A DNA stretch of 64,000 bases, taken from NCBI GenBank assembly GCA_022818135.1, contig JAFMSR010000009.1:19597684-19661683 (forward strand), given 5' to 3'. The notes below the pieces were generated by a model that worked only from the letters and a program-made list of their open reading frames with translations, was not told where the DNA came from and ran no database searches. The first letter of the stretch is position 1. Every line of letters begins with the position of its first letter. Origin of the DNA: Saxidomus purpurata. Lineage: Eukaryota > Mollusca > Bivalvia > Venerida > Veneridae. Below are positions 1-13,039 of the stretch, in pieces. The translations under genes and the position numbers were made by a program.

Positions 1-280
1 CAATATCAATACTGTCCACTTATCAATACTTATACCCTGATAAACTTGCATTATTACTTGGTTAATGGTCGCATAGATACATTTTGTACTTCCCTAAAAC
101 TATTTGCAAATAGTCGCTTAATTTCTTAACCTGTAATATCGGTTAATGGTCGCATAAATCCTTCCCTATCACAATTTGTAAATAGTCGCTTTACTTCTTA
201 ACCTGTACTATCGGTTAATGGTCGCATTGGCAAATAGTCGCATTACAAATGTTATCTAGTTAATGGCTGCTTAATACATT
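1..280. repeat. Tandem repeat, ~72-81 bp unit
   Basis: The phrase GGTTAATGGTCGCAT starts near 60, 141 and 213, with a weaker copy near 260. Each is followed by AATAGTCGC and, in two units, by a TTCTTAACCTGTA phrase. The array is open at the left edge, so its full length is unknown. An isolated relative (GGTTAACGGTCGC) lies near 461, and a related TTAATGGTCGCAAACGG stretch lies at 29415-29490. Confidence 0.75.
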
Positions 281-2261
281 TAATAGCTATTGATAACTAC
301 ACGTAATGGCATAATTCCTTATATATACAAAATGTACATCTTGATAATGAATAATTGTTACGTTATTGCTTGGTTTAAACCCTGTTTATAAATTATCTTG
401 TATATTACATTAAGCTGATGGACTAATTATTCCCTGCCTATCATCCTATATATAAATACTGGTTAACGGTCGCCTTATTTCAAATTCAATAAAATTTGAT
501 TTTTGAAACGACAATGCAAAAATGCTTTTCGGATTTAACGGCTCAGTTTTACAAATGAATTTACCACGTAAATTCAATCTCTTGTGTGTGTATGACTGCC
601 TGACTTGAACTATGACATGACTATCTAGACAAATGTTCTGCTAGTAGAACATGTTTTACCAATGTTTTTACTGATTCAGTGCATTGGATTTGTTTGTAAA
701 CTGTTCTGCCAGCTGAATAGATTGTTTCTATGTATGTATGTATTTTTTAAATTTTCCTGCTGTCTGAAAAAGTCTAATATGTTGCATTCAAATGCATATT
801 TTAAGAAAACATGCAACTGGCGGTTTCAATCTTCCATTATTTCTATGTAATTTACATAATGTTTGTTTATATGATTTCATGGAATGTAAGTATTTCGTTA
901 ATTTTTTTTGTCAATTCATCTTAATAATGATATACTAGATGCACACATAACATAATGACGCATTTTCATTGTTCATGTACATGAAATGCACATAAATTTG
1001 CAAAAACTCTACTGAGAGGATATTCGCCTGTTTTTTCTTCTTTTTCCCCATTTTTGTGTGCGTTTGTTTGGTTGTTTTTACTATTTTTGTCACAAAATTA
1101 GTCAAACAGTTGTTTAGAAATAAAAAAATATACACGCATACACTTAAGGACTTTTGAATCTAAATTATTTACTCTGCTCGAAATATCATGTACCATGTAC
1201 ATGAACTCCATGTAACGTGCAGAAAAAGCATGCATGAACATTCTGTTGCGTTACATTACAAACAAGGTACTTCTAAATAGTTTTCCACAAATAAGCTTTG
1301 TTTGTATGTGTTAAAGTCACGATTTCCTCGTACTATTTCTAGGTTTTCATCCACAAAATATTTTTCCACGTTGCCAATCTTATTAACTTCTTTGGCGTTG
1401 ACGTCCGTTTCAACAGTAGTTCAATTATATTCTGAACCAGAATAAGGATCCAGGTGTTCGAATCTTTAACCAGCAGTTAGACTGACAGTCGATTACAATT
1501 TGGGGTTGTATTTAAGCATTTTGCAAGACAGCTAGTTAAATTTTCAACCGGTTCCTGGGTTGTTCAAAAGTTTAACGGGTCGTTAAGTTAAGTAAACCTT
1601 CGGTAAAATTGTTCCTTTTTTCCCTTTTCCTTAAAATACGAGTCAAAGTGGACAAGATAGCATTAAAAAAAAAGATATTTTTTTATCTTTTCTTAATACA
1701 TACAATGTTTAACAAAGTTTTTCAAAATGTACATGTAATTTAAACCCAAAATTTAAGCGTTGGTTATTAATTATAACGGTCACTTAAATGCAATTAAAAC
1801 CTCCTTCATGAGTGGCCCCTCTAAACCGCAGGAGGTCTCATCCCTTAATTTGTTTATGACCACTTATCAGATAAGACACTGTCTAGACTGGACATTAAGT
1901 CCAACAAACAGACCATAATTGCTTGACATGTAGAGGTTTTGGTTATTAATTGCTAATTAAGTGTTATGTTTTTTCAGAAAACAGTTTTTTATCACAAAAA
2001 GCAGTTACTTCAATATTTTGCATGTGATTTCTTGGGCATATTTAGCCAGGTTTGAATCTTTGAATCAGGAATCTAGATACCTGCTTGAACACATTTTATT
2101 TGCAAAATAACAGTTACATTTGCCCTGTATTCAGGCTGGAAGTTTTTCTTTCCATCGTTACGGGGAGGGACCAGTTCTAGACCAGTTCTAGACTGTCTAG
2201 CTATTTTTCTTAACGCAAAATAAATTTCACTTACAATAGTAACATTATAAAGGCGATAATT
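281..2261. other. Non-coding AT-rich DNA, nothing recognised
   Basis: Stop codons are frequent in all six frames and the short open frames have low-complexity, Phe/Leu/Lys-biased translations. A weak SINE-like phrase (GGCGTTGACGTCC, near 1393) may be a fossil fragment. No splice-flanked exon or RNA gene was seen. Confidence 0.5.
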
Positions 2262-2517
2262 ACATATATTATTATCATTATTATTATTATCATAAACTAT
2301 TCACGATCATTATTATTATTGGTGTTGTCAATATTATTGGTATTATTACTGTTATTGTTGTTATTATTATTATCATTATTAATTTCATTATTGTTGTCAT
2401 TTCATTATTATTGTCATTATTATTATTTTTATTTTTATTATTATTTTGAAAGACAATTCGCATATATACTCACACTTTCATTGTTTCGGTGCACTAAGTA
2501 CAGATCTATCCTTCAAA

Positions 2518-2559
<42 letters not shown>

Positions 2560-2643
2560 CATTATATTGAAAGACAATATGCATAATTATATACTCACAC
2601 TTTCATTGTTTCGATGCAATTAGTACAGTTCTATCCTTCAATT
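2262..2643. repeat. (TTA)n microsatellite embedded in an ~80-bp direct duplication
   Basis: Long TTA/ATT trinucleotide tracts occupy about 2262-2450 and 2518-2563. Between and after them an ~80-bp non-repetitive segment (TTGAAAGACAAT ... CTATCCTTCAA) occurs twice, at about 2444-2523 and 2564-2643, with a few substitutions. The unit is therefore about 120 bp including its TTA tract. The open frame through this tract is poly-Leu and not a gene. Confidence 0.85.
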
Positions 2644-3229
2644 TATGACTAGGCCTTCCTTTTATTGAATTAAATTCTTACCAAACACCGTGCACGTCAT
2701 GTCGTCACGTCATGTTTACATCATACCGGAAGTAGATCGTCCTACAAGATGTCTGAATGCAACTTACATATTTTTCAAAATTCTTCGGATAGCTCGTGTA
2801 TGTATCTTTGAACTAACACATCATGTGATATTTGTAAAAAAAAGTAAGTTTTCATTTTAACAAATTTGTAAACGTTTGCCGGTTTGCACAAGTGATTGTA
2901 TCAAAAAAGTACATTGGCCGTAGACAAATATGAAACACTTGATGGTCTCGCCACGGGACAAGATTGACCTGTTTTGTTTGCTGCTTAACTTTAAGCCTTA
3001 GAGTATGTCCGTCGACAGTGTTAATGTGTATTTTATAGCTACCTTTTTCTAGAGGGCAGTATATAATCGTACTTAGTAACAGTGTTTAAAATATAGCGCC
3101 TATTTCTGTTTGGCTAACAAGCTCTTACTGCTTACCGCTATATGATTTGTTGAAACTCCCAACGCTGAGTATACCACAACACAATGTGGCGGGCATTAAA
3201 AGCAATACTTAGGTAAGTTAAATATTCCA
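2644..3229. other. Non-coding, nothing recognised
   Basis: AT-rich sequence without a credible open frame or repeat family. The inverted pair ACGTCATGTCGTCACGTCATG near 2694-2714 is too short to interpret. Confidence 0.4.
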
Positions 3230-3515
3230 GGAAGCGGACCAGTGGTCTAGTGGTTACATGTAACAGATCGCAGGTTCGATCCCCCGCTCCTCCACTAACA
3301 TAACTAATAGCCTTTCGGATGAGACCAAGATCGAGGTCCGATGTATCGGTGCTGTACACCGGGCATGTTAAAGAACAAAGGGATGTCTCTTGAACGGGCC
3401 GCGTTATGTTTCTTGCACTATCCCCCGAAACCTAAAATAACTAAACAGTGCTAGGAACATTGGTCATATGGATTATCCGGTACCAGCGATAAACTCTAAA
3501 TACATACATACAATT
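3230..3515 (+). mobile_element. tRNA-derived SINE
   Basis: The head carries RNA polymerase III-like boxes: an A-box-like TGGTCTAGTGGTTA near 3243 and a B-box GGTTCGATCCC at 3273. A central part follows, containing CGGATGAGACC and GGGCATGTTAAAGAAC, a combination I associate with marine-invertebrate SINE central domains. The end (about 3495-3515) is a short ATACATACATAC tail. The head does not fold as a functional tRNA because the anticodon arm is degenerate. Confidence 0.75.
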
Positions 3516-6289
3516 CGACGCAATTACAGTAGACTGCTAGGTTACTGATGCGAAGATTTTTTATTGAGCACCGGGCGTCTCAAAATCGATTTCATCTGTT
3601 TTCTGTCATTAAATTAGCAAATTTTTTTTCGCGTGTGATGAGCGCCGAGAATTTGGCCATGTTATCTCAATGGGTTTCCTTTCGATACGTTACCGTAGAG
3701 TAAAGGTTCATCTAGCATGCTCAAATATGTTTAAGTTCAAGATAATCAACGGTTTGGCTAGGTTGCCGTTTCAACGCGGTAAATTTACATTCAACTTATT
3801 ATGTTTTTTTTGTGTTTATTTGGTGCATTGTGACATGATGTTTGCATGTGGTTTTTTCACCATTTATACCTAGATTTTTACAAAATGGATCTTCTGATTT
3901 CCAGTTTTGGCAAGTCTATTTCTACATGATACAAAAATAAGAATATTCCACTCGGACGCTAGAATGTATAATTCCATTCCTATGGTCATTATTATCGCCA
4001 TCTCTTATATTAAATAATAGACCTTAAGTCGAACCTGGGTCTGTCACTAAAGGTAACTTATACAGTTATAAAACCTTTGAGAAATGAACCGAAATGGTTT
4101 TAGTGTTGTCCGGTTTTTTGTCCAATCGCAGCGCAGTATTGGCTGCACATTAACTTACCTGATCAGTAAATAGAGGTATAAAGCAGCATTACAAACAAAA
4201 ATTCAAACACTAAGTAGGTTAATGTTCATTTTAATACTTTTACTACAATGAATATTGGTCGGGCTTGAGAAATTTATTTTCGTAAATGCATAAAAATGAA
4301 CACTAGACTATACCTACAGCTATATATGCAATTTCTTTAAAACAAAATCAAGAAATTATTACCGATTATTTACAGTTGTAAAGAACGACGAAAATGTAAG
4401 TTACTAATTAACAATATAGGAGACGGTAAACTCAACGTTAAGGCAATTAAATCATAGCAAAGAACAACGAATAACAAAAACGCGCTGAATGCGGTGTTCT
4501 CAAGATTAATTACTTCATGACAAATGTAAAACTTCGAGTAAAAATGCAGCAATAACTTAAGTTCAAATAGCCTCGTGCGTTTTGGCGTTTAACACATAAA
4601 AATGATATAGCTAAGCAACTGTTTTATTTTTCACACTGAATGACATGTTGCGCATAGTAAAAATATCACAAGACTGTATCCCCAGTGATTTCAGTAAAAA
4701 CTGATATTTATCCATTTGAACACCACATGTGTTCGCAAAAATAAATAACATGATCATATATATATGACATACATATGCTGATTTTCCGTGTTGTCCAACT
4801 TTAATAAGGACACAAAGTTCAACCCATGGTCTTAAGTATTCGAGATTTTGTCTCAACCGCGAAAAAGAATGAAAAATAATTACCGCGGAAAACTCCGTGT
4901 TACTGTAATGACAGTATTCGTGGTATTCAGGCCAGGATATAATTGAAAAAAAGAGGTAGACGCGCGAAAAAACCCGAATCATGTTTTGTGCGAATTCTTC
5001 TCTGAACAGAATGTAATTAGTAACGACACGAGATTAATTATATACATGTATAATGAGTGTATTAGGTATGCATGTGAGATCGGGGTGTGTTTTTGTGGCA
5101 TTTTTGTAGATAAACTTTCGAAACTTTGTTTGGCAAACGTATGTTAACCCTATGATAATGCATATCGCTTAAATAAAACAATAAAAATGATCAAAAAAAT
5201 TATATATATAAAAAATGTTATATTCTTTCCACCTTGTATGTATTAGAAAAATATTTATCATGCAATATCTGCACTTTCAGCTTATTAAATATAAGGGTAA
5301 CTGCCGTGGAAAACGTGTATCATACGCTTCATTTGCTGGTGTTGAACTGTACTGACAAACTAAAAAATTTAGTGAACCAAAAAATCCGAAAAGTTAACTT
5401 TCTAAGATGTGGAAACATAGATCTACATTATATGCATTCATATTTTATTCACAGTGGTGCAGTCCTTACCAGATGCACAAAAGTTCAAATCTGGCCACGA
5501 TTTCCATAATCTTGTTGACTGCACCGAGATTTATGAGGCAAAAACCATCTGCATGCATAAGAATAAATTAGACTGACTGTTTATCTTTCTGTCATGTTAT
5601 TTAACATCATAGTTTGTCAGTGATTAATTGTTGCTGCAACATAATTTGACTTTTAAATTCGGTGTCGTTAAATGTTGGTGACAAAAACACTTGTATATTC
5701 ACTAAACTATCTTGAAATAAGGCAACTTAAAATGATGTCTCTCACAATGATTTAGTCCTTTTGTTAAAATAATGCGCAGTATATGAACAAGTCCTATGTA
5801 TTTATTGCAAAAAAAAAGTCAATCAATTACTTATATCGTAGACCTACGTGCAGACCTGCACGGATTTCAAGGTGTCATTTCTGTCATATTTTCGCATATA
5901 TTCACTACTTTTTATGAGGAATATGATATAATTATTCTAGAATTATGTTTCCGTCAATATAATAATTTTGCGGACCTGTGAAATATGATATTGACCTTGG
6001 TCTTCGTCTATGGTCAATATTGCTATTCGTCCACGGTCAGTATCATTTTTTCTCAGGCGCGCAAAACCATGTATTGACATCAACACGAGTCTATTATTGT
6101 GTATTCAACCTTAGTAGTTTCCCTTAGGGAACGCACTAAATTTTCGATAGTCAACACATATCGTGAAAGCTCGAACACCTGCGCTCTAGACATACGAAAA
6201 TCAAATGAAACCGAGGACGTCGTTCTAAGTATGGTAAGTCTCACTAAAGACACGTGATTTTTTCATCTGACTGAGCTAGAAATATACAG
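3516..6289. other. Non-coding, nothing recognised
   Basis: About 2.8 kb of AT-rich sequence. The longest open frames (about 4611-4982 on minus, 5234-5509 on plus) have no recognisable motif or compositional coding signal. No clear repeat family was identified by eye. Confidence 0.45.
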
Positions 6290-6450
6290 CCAAACTTGTA
6301 CTCAAGACCACCATCAGAATAAAGATTACCATGCGAATAAAGACCAGCAGTAAAAAAACGTGCACAGTTCAAATATTTGACAGATACCTGTGAACAACGA
6401 CCACCTGTCAACCGCTTTAGTTTCTTCCCAATGAAAACATTTTGTTGACA
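6290..6450 (-). repeat. Dispersed repeat with TGGTCTTTATTC-like phrases (copy 1)
   Basis: Read on the minus strand, this stretch repeats phrases such as CTGCTGGTCTTTATTC and TGGTGGTCTTGAGTAC. The same phrases occur on the plus strand at 14985-15130. Each copy is itself a loose internal repeat of about 30 bp. The family is unidentified. Confidence 0.45.
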
Positions 6451-6978
6451 GGTTTAACTGTACAAGGATAAAAATAGATATAAAACATCTAGTTTACATA
6501 TGTGTGTTATACGTATTACTGATAAGTATGTTGTACTATGGAACGAAGGAAGATAATAAATCTCAGCGTGACATATTTCTACATAAATTCTTTTGAATTG
6601 TCAGTACGCTATTTGTTCCTGTATAACAGTAACGTATGTTAGTTGTTATTATTTTGATTAATCCTGGCTCGACTGCAAAAACAAAGTCATTCACTTATAC
6701 TTAACAGTCTGAGAGACATCTGCTTCAGTGGTAGTCTTCAAGCACTTTTTCTAGGCTGGGTAAGCTGCGGAAGTGTCTTACCGAAAGACCCATATCTAGC
6801 AAGCGATCTGATCGGGTATTTAACCCGAATAAAGTGAACAACATTTCTCTATAACCTATCTCCCAAACCCTATGTTTAATTGGACTTAATTTTATCTTAT
6901 GAAAAGGGTTAAATGTTATCTTTTCTGTCGACTGCTTATCGAATCCCACCAGGATTATGATATTCCCCGTCTGACTGC

Positions 6979-6984
<6 letters not shown>
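6451..6984. other. Non-coding, nothing recognised
   Basis: No credible coding frame. The short ORF on minus at 6725-6985 has no recognisable motif. Confidence 0.4.

Positions 6985-7028
<44 letters not shown>
6985..7028. repeat. (AT)n microsatellite
   Basis: A near-pure run of alternating TA about 44 bp long. Confidence 0.95.
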
Positions 7029-7129
7029 ACTTTTATGTAAAATATCAGATAATTATGTGGTCAGGTTTAACAATATTCATTCATTAAATATATACAGATT
7101 GCCTTTCTTTGAAAAATGAAGACCATTTT

Positions 7130-7237
7130 CCAATGCATTATGGTTCTTCCTTCAGGAAGTATTTATTTATCATTGTACAGCACACTTCAATGAACACATA
7201 ATCCCGGATCTGTTTCGAGAATATAATCTGCTTTAAA
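7130..7237 (-). mobile_element. MITE family B fragment
   Basis: The sequence GGTTCTTC, then TATTTATTTATCATT, TCAATGAACACATAATC and TTTCGAGAATATAATCTGC follows the order and spacing of the left half of MITE family B (complete copies at 52055-52457 and 53731-54115), here in reverse orientation. It ends in CTTTAA but lacks the GGGAGTGCC terminal block. Confidence 0.6.
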
Positions 7238-8757
7238 CGTTATGATAATTCGTTCTGATTGGATGGAACCAACTAAAAACCAATAGCCGTTCTTTTCCGT
7301 ACATGCTTTATTATGTTTACGTTACTGTGGTTACTTCCCTTTATATTGGGTTGGACTTGCATAAAATGCGTTTGATTTTGCATTGTGAGTTTGACAAATA
7401 GCTGAAATGAATGTTTGCATAGCATAGAAATATGCTAATATTGTTGCTGGAAGTATTTGCACGAACTTATCATGTGACCATATCAAAATGTAGTAACAGG
7501 TGTGTGGAGTATTAAAAAATGTTGACGTTATTTTACAAATACCAATGCCTTAATTTGCCTAGACTGTCGTATTTTGTACTTCAATAATATATATAGACAG
7601 ATGTGCCCTAGAAGGAAGTTTTTGGAATGCTATAACTTGTGACAATTGCCAGGCGGACAGTTTAAAAATAGCTTATTTTCTAAAACTTTCAGTTTACTCG
7701 AAATTCAAGGTAGATAACTCTCAAGTTCACTCGATAGGCTTCGGATATCTACGTTGTATAAAAGTCTCGAAACTGTAAACCCGTGTGGTCGGGATTCTGA
7801 CATTGCAGTCAACATCGGATAATCAGGCATAAACCTATTTTTAACATTCCATTTAACTGTATAATGCATACGCTATTTAGCTAAAACCAGTCTTTGATCT
7901 TGCCAAATTTTCTATAAACAAATATCAACACTGTAATTGCATATCGCTACCGCTGGAAAAAAAGTATCTGATGAAAAGAAAACATATGGCCTCTTTATCA
8001 TGGTACTTTGATGGTGCATGACACAATTTGCTTTTCATATACAAAGTGTAACTGATTTAGCTATTTGATAGATTTGAATTTTAATGTCTCACAGATAGAT
8101 CATGCTCTGATATTTGATAGATATTCCCCATGTTCACAATCTATGACTACTGATAGAGCGAAAAAATAACAAATTGTCTGATAACACTGACTAGAGATGT
8201 GTCTGAGAGTATTCAAATCCCCATGTTATAGATGAAAAAGCATGCGTATACAGCATCCACCTATATTATAGGAATAGTTTTGTAATTTATACATTGCGAC
8301 TTTATACGGTCAATGGTGCAAATATTCATAAGCTCGGCGTTAGCCGGAGCTATAACAACTGTTTGCACGATATAGCAAATTTCAGGATACTAAAAACCCT
8401 TTAAAAAATAATGAACATAATTTTCGCTGCTCATTCAAAACGTTCTTTAAAATTGCAATATTAACGTCTACAATAAAACGACGTTACATCGGTACTTTGG
8501 AAAGATTAATATATACATTGTTTATAACGCTGGTACTCCGGATATAACGATTCCGGATACAGCTAAATTCTGACATACGGCCGAAAAGGGCGTAATCCTT
8601 CTATAAACGAGTTTTCTCATTTCTTTATTCTATAAAACGATATAATATGTATATTGAAAAAACCTAATAATGAAAACATTTAATGTCCAATGAGTTATTA
8701 TAAACGGATTTTAGTATACACGATATTAATCGAAAATATTTCAATGGTGTCCTTGTT
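7238..8757. other. Non-coding, nothing recognised
   Basis: AT-rich. Phrases resembling TATAACGA/CCGGATA around 8340-8580 recur near 13795-13830 and 56625-56690 and may mark a dispersed repeat, but I could not define its ends. Confidence 0.4.
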
Positions 8758-8970
8758 TCTTAACCTTTCTGGCAGCAAGTGTATTCTGTCTTTACGACCA
8801 GTGCAGATCATGATCAGCATGCAAAATTGTTTTGCACATAAGTACAGTGTGATCATGATCTGCAATGCTCACAATTCAGACAGTTTATTTTCTCTGCGCA
8901 ACCATTTGATCAACGGGAAAAGGGATGGTCAGGCTCATTTTAGAAATTTAGCAAGATCGTGGTTAAAACC
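8758..8970 (+). mobile_element. Short inverted-repeat element (MITE-like)
   Basis: It starts CTTAACCTTTCTGGCAGC and ends near AAATTTAGCAAGATCGTGGTTAA, giving imperfect inverted TTAACC...GGTTAA ends. The interior (GACCAGTGCAGATCATGATC ... GTGATCATGATCTGCAATG) resembles a repeat I associate with many bivalve genomes. It covers most of a 131-codon open frame (8690-9085), which is therefore best read as transposon sequence and not a gene. The family name is unknown to me. Confidence 0.6.
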
Positions 8971-10984
8971 TTGTCATCGGTGTGACAGTTACCTTGAGCA
9001 GAGTTTTTACAAGATGCATAGCATTCATCAACAAATTACTGCTGTTTTTGTATTTGTATTTTTAGTGAAGGAAAGAACAAAATAACTCTTACTAGTCATG
9101 AAAATCCATTTTCACAGTATATTTGTATCACTAATACATCCGGAAGTTTCCACTAAATCCAGACAGTGCATTTATTACATAAACGCAATGTTGATACCAA
9201 CTTTAAGATTTATATAACCTTAAAGTTTTAATTTTTTCCATACTGCAGCACACAAATTTTGAGCCTTAACAAATCATACAATATAAGGTTTCTGCACGAA
9301 GAGTGTAGCACTGAAGCAAACTACCGTTCTGTACCGGTACCCTGTTTTTACGGAAAAGGGATCCAGCTTGGCCATTTCCCGAAATTTCGGAGTGAATCAC
9401 TAGTGATGGCAGAATATTTGTCTATTTGATTATTGTGATTAAAGGTCAAAAATCGTCTCTGTTATGATACGTAATTTATTCACTTTTAACGGCACTTAAA
9501 CAAACATTACGGATAAGTTATACATATTGTTCTTCTATACACACACGGTGCTGCATTTAAAATGCTACAACAACTTTGGTATGCAGTATATATACCATTC
9601 ATAAGTCATTCACGAACAGCCTAGTACTGTACGTGCGGAATAATGAAACAGTGACGTTTCAGATATATCTATACATAACATTTACAACCATTGTCTGAAA
9701 TGGTTGAAATACGTTCAAAAATTGTCTTCAGTAGATTCTAGAATTAATTCCTCGAACTAATTCAACTGTCTGTTTATGTTAAAGAAGTTCTTTCTATTAG
9801 AAAGGCAACGATAACCGTATTCTATAAATTATATTAATCCTCCGTATAAAAAAACATACAATTAATTTCGGATAATGTGACACTGACACAGCGGACGAAT
9901 CCATGTTTTTCGGTGTAAATTCAGCGGATAATATAATGATACAATCTTTCCTTGCGCGCATGATCTTCTCGTTTGTACAGTGGTCGCAAACTTTTGTGAA
10001 CGCATATTTCTTTTACGTCACTGTCAAATTATCCTAAATTGACGGTATATGTTTTTTTAATGTTTTTATTTTGGTATCATAATTTGCATTTTCACTTTTT
10101 CTGTTCTCACGTCGACATTTTAAATGTGAATATTATATGTTGTAGACAATTTACTATGTACAAATCTGAACAACGTATCTGTTCTATTCTGTTCTGTTCT
10201 TAAAAACAATTCAATGCGATTTTACTCAATTACACTTGGGATCTTACCGTGGCGTCACTGTTAAAGCATCGTAAATTTACAATAAGTCTGGTTATTTTAT
10301 GCGACTACAAAAATTATATGCGTGCTATTCTTTTTCGGTTATCAATCATCTGATATGACAAACGTAACAATTTACGGAAGCATTTTGCCAACAAGGTGGT
10401 TTCGCTACTTTATTATAAACACATCGCGTATTCTCATTACGTAGACATTAGCAGCGCGCACTCATTCCAGGTTTTTGTTTACAAGCAAAAATGCTTTTGG
10501 CTGTTTCTAAATTTTGTAGTTATTCTTAGCTTACGTCCGGTCACTGGAAAGGGGGAAAAGTGTATACAGTATATTCTTTCATTAGCACTACAGTAAACAT
10601 TGATAGTGAGAACGAATTCTATGGATGGCCGTTCATGTCAAAGTTGTAAAGCTTTCAATACCCCAATACTGTTCGGTGTAAGCAAACCCTGGATTATGAC
10701 CCAGGTAAACCAAATAGGGTTGAACAATATCGGGGGTGGGGGAAGGGGGATGGGGCAGGAAGGGGGGGGGGGCAGAACAAAGTCGAATGATAAAAGCAAA
10801 TGGGGATTTTGAAAGATATGACAACTCAAAGACTTTATGTATTCAACTTTGTATCGATGATATACATACAACTGTACACAATATAAGGTATAAGGTACTT
10901 AATAAAACCTCAAGAAAGGACATGCAAATTTCACAAGATCGCTTGCGGACCATTTAATGCTTAACACAAAGTTCCACTGGATAG
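8971..10984. other. Non-coding; includes a G-rich purine tract
   Basis: No gene recognised. A G-rich run with a G9 tract lies at about 10730-10775 and creates proline/glycine-rich shadow frames on both strands. Confidence 0.4.
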
Positions 10985-11185
10985 AATGAGCGGGTTCCTA
11001 TAATTTACTCCGGCTGCCTGAACAAGTTCTTAAAACTTTGATTAATCGTTTTCGAGAATCACATTTGATTGAATCAGAGTAAATTCGGAAGTATTTGTGT
11101 CTTGTCTAAGGACTCTACCTCCAAGGAACCGTTGGGGATTGAACCCGGGACCGTCTCCGATTCGGGTGTGGTGCATATAGTTCTG
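10985..11185 (-). mobile_element. tRNA-derived SINE, family 2 (minus copy)
   Basis: On the minus strand a head with a B-box-like GGTTCAATCCCC (11132-11143) is followed by GTAGAGTCCTTAGACAAGAC and then ATTCTCGAAAACGATTAATC, AAAGTTTTAAGAACTTG. The same body order appears in the plus-strand copy at 32300-32530 (CGATTAATCAAAGTTGTAAG), which supports one family. Confidence 0.7.
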
Positions 11186-11689
11186 AAATGTTTGGTAAAA
11201 GAATAGACTGCAAACGCTTCAATACATTTACTAAACTTATGAATAAAAATTAGTAAGCTAAGTTTAACTCACCATTTGATTTAAAGTCGTCCTTTGAATA
11301 TCAACATAATTATGCAAATGACTGCACCTTCCCAAGACAGCACATGCATTAAGTGATGGATGAAGTTTTGCACATTTACATAGAACGATATATTAATTAT
11401 TCGTTCATTTTTTTTCTAGTTTATTACGGAATTATCATATACGTACACATTTGTATTGCAACTGTGACACTGGGAGAGATTTAACTATTTACTGTAGATT
11501 GAGTTTTATTCGCGCGCTTTTACTTTTGCTAATTTTCGAGTGATGAAGTCAGAAGTTTTGAAGACGAATTATTTTCAAAAATTCAAGACACCGGTTCGCA
11601 AATTTATGAACTCCATAAGAATTTGTATTGAAGTAATTTCGTTATTTTTTTACAACGCTAAAATTACATAATTTACATTAATTTGTAGG
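11186..11689. other. Non-coding, nothing recognised
   Basis: AT-rich linker between a SINE and a degenerate tandem array. Confidence 0.4.
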
Positions 11690-12340
11690 TGTGATGTAGT
11701 GTAGCGTAGTCAGTACCTGTAGTTGCCCGATTATGTGATGCACAGTAACGTAGTCACAAGCCATAGGTGTCCGATAAAATGATGAAATGTAGTTTAGAAA
11801 GCAGCTGTATACTTCCGATTATATGATGTAGTGTAGAGTACTCAGAAGCCGTAGGTGTCCGACGTTTTGTTGTAATGTAGTTCAGAATGCAACCGTAGAT
11901 GTATGTTTCGTGTAGCTTAGTCATAAGCTGTAGATGCCCCGTAATATTATTTAGTTTAACGTAGGCAGCAGCCAAATGTGTCCGATAATTTGATGAAGTA
12001 GAGCTTAGTCAGCAGCTGAATGTCCGACAATTTGGTATTATGTAGTTTAGTCAGAGACCGATAATATGATGTACTTTAACTAAGCAGCTGTAGGTGTCTG
12101 ATATAATCAATTGAAGCGTATTTAGCAACCGTGTATTTGTCCGGTGAAATGGTTGGGTGAAAAGCATTTGACAGCCGCGACGGAAATCGTATATTAATAT
12201 AACAGAATGTAGGGTAATGAGCAGCCATGGCTGTCCGGGATTACACGCATTAATAACCACGATACTTATGTAGCGTAGTTAGCAGCCATGTCATTGAGTG
12301 TAAAATTTTAAAGTAATTAGCAGCCGCCGCGAGTCCGATG
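11690..12340. repeat. Degenerate tandem array, unit roughly 55-65 bp
   Basis: The phrases GTAGGTGTCCGATAAT, TGATGTAGTGTAG and TTAGTCAGCAGC recur in the same order about ten times with substitutions and small indels. The decay is enough that no two neighbouring units look identical. Short open frames on the minus strand (11754-12480) are a by-product of the periodicity. Confidence 0.7.
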
Positions 12341-12587
12341 ATATGAGTTAAGTTTGTGTTTCGTAACGATAATATACACACGTACTTACATGTACATGTA
12401 CTATGATTAAGAAGTATTTTCTTTTGCAATTGAGTATAGTGTAAATACAAGTTTTGATAACTATTGATAAGCTTTATCATATTGTTTTCATAAAATGTTA
12501 TGGACTGTCCAAAAAGTCATTACATAACAAGTAACTATCACCACTTAGTGCATGTCCCTAAGTGACGGAAGGTCACCTTATGTTGTA

Positions 12588-12832
12588 AATTTTGTAGGAG
12601 TTTAACGCCCGTTCCAACCATATTTTGTTTTACCAGGCGGGCAGTTTACCTAACCATCGCTCCGGGGAAGAACAAGTGCTCGACTCTTACATTTGTATCC
12701 TCCGATACGGTAAGAAACAGCCAACGTTCTCAAATTAAATGACATGGTCGGTAGCTGGGCTTGGACCAAAGACCCCCAATCTATGAAAGGTTACAGGGAT
12801 TGTAACTCGACCACGGAGGCGGACTGCTATTA
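12588..12832 (-). mobile_element. tRNA-derived SINE, family 3 (minus copy)
   Basis: Read on the minus strand: a tRNA-like head (GCCTCCGTGGTCGAGTTAC, then GGTCCAAGCCCAGCTACCG) and a body including GAGCGATGGTTAGGTAAACTG and CGCCTGGTAAAAC. It ends at GGAACGGGCGTTAAAC, a 3' tail typical of molluscan SINEs. A second copy lies at 18070-18295. Confidence 0.7.
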
Positions 12833-13039
12833 ACCTTTCACACGCAAAGCGGAAGTATTTAATGGTATTAAAATAATTATTCAGAATGAAATTCCCAAGA
12901 ATTATCTTTTGAATTGGTTTTAATTTGTAGGCATTATGAGCTATTAAACCAAATTGCATCGAATGGAATGTAATTAACCAATTGTTACACATGAAGCAGG
13001 AAATGGTCCTTTTTGATAAAGTGTTGAATACAATTTACA

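Noticed and set aside
2319..2570. 83-codon poly-Leu open frame
   Set aside because: A pure product of the TTA microsatellite.
3230..3300. Possible tRNA gene
   Set aside because: A- and B-box-like sequences are present, but the anticodon arm and acceptor stem do not pair and a SINE body follows.
4611..4982. 123-codon minus-strand frame
   Set aside because: No motif, AT-driven composition and no splice-site or repeat support; treated as chance.
8690..9085. 131-codon open frame
   Set aside because: It is largely covered by a short inverted-repeat element (8758-8970), so the frame is accidental.
9385..9410. Possible cloning-vector trace (AATCACTAGTGATGGC)
   Set aside because: Only about 12 bases resemble a polylinker and the flanks are genomic in character.
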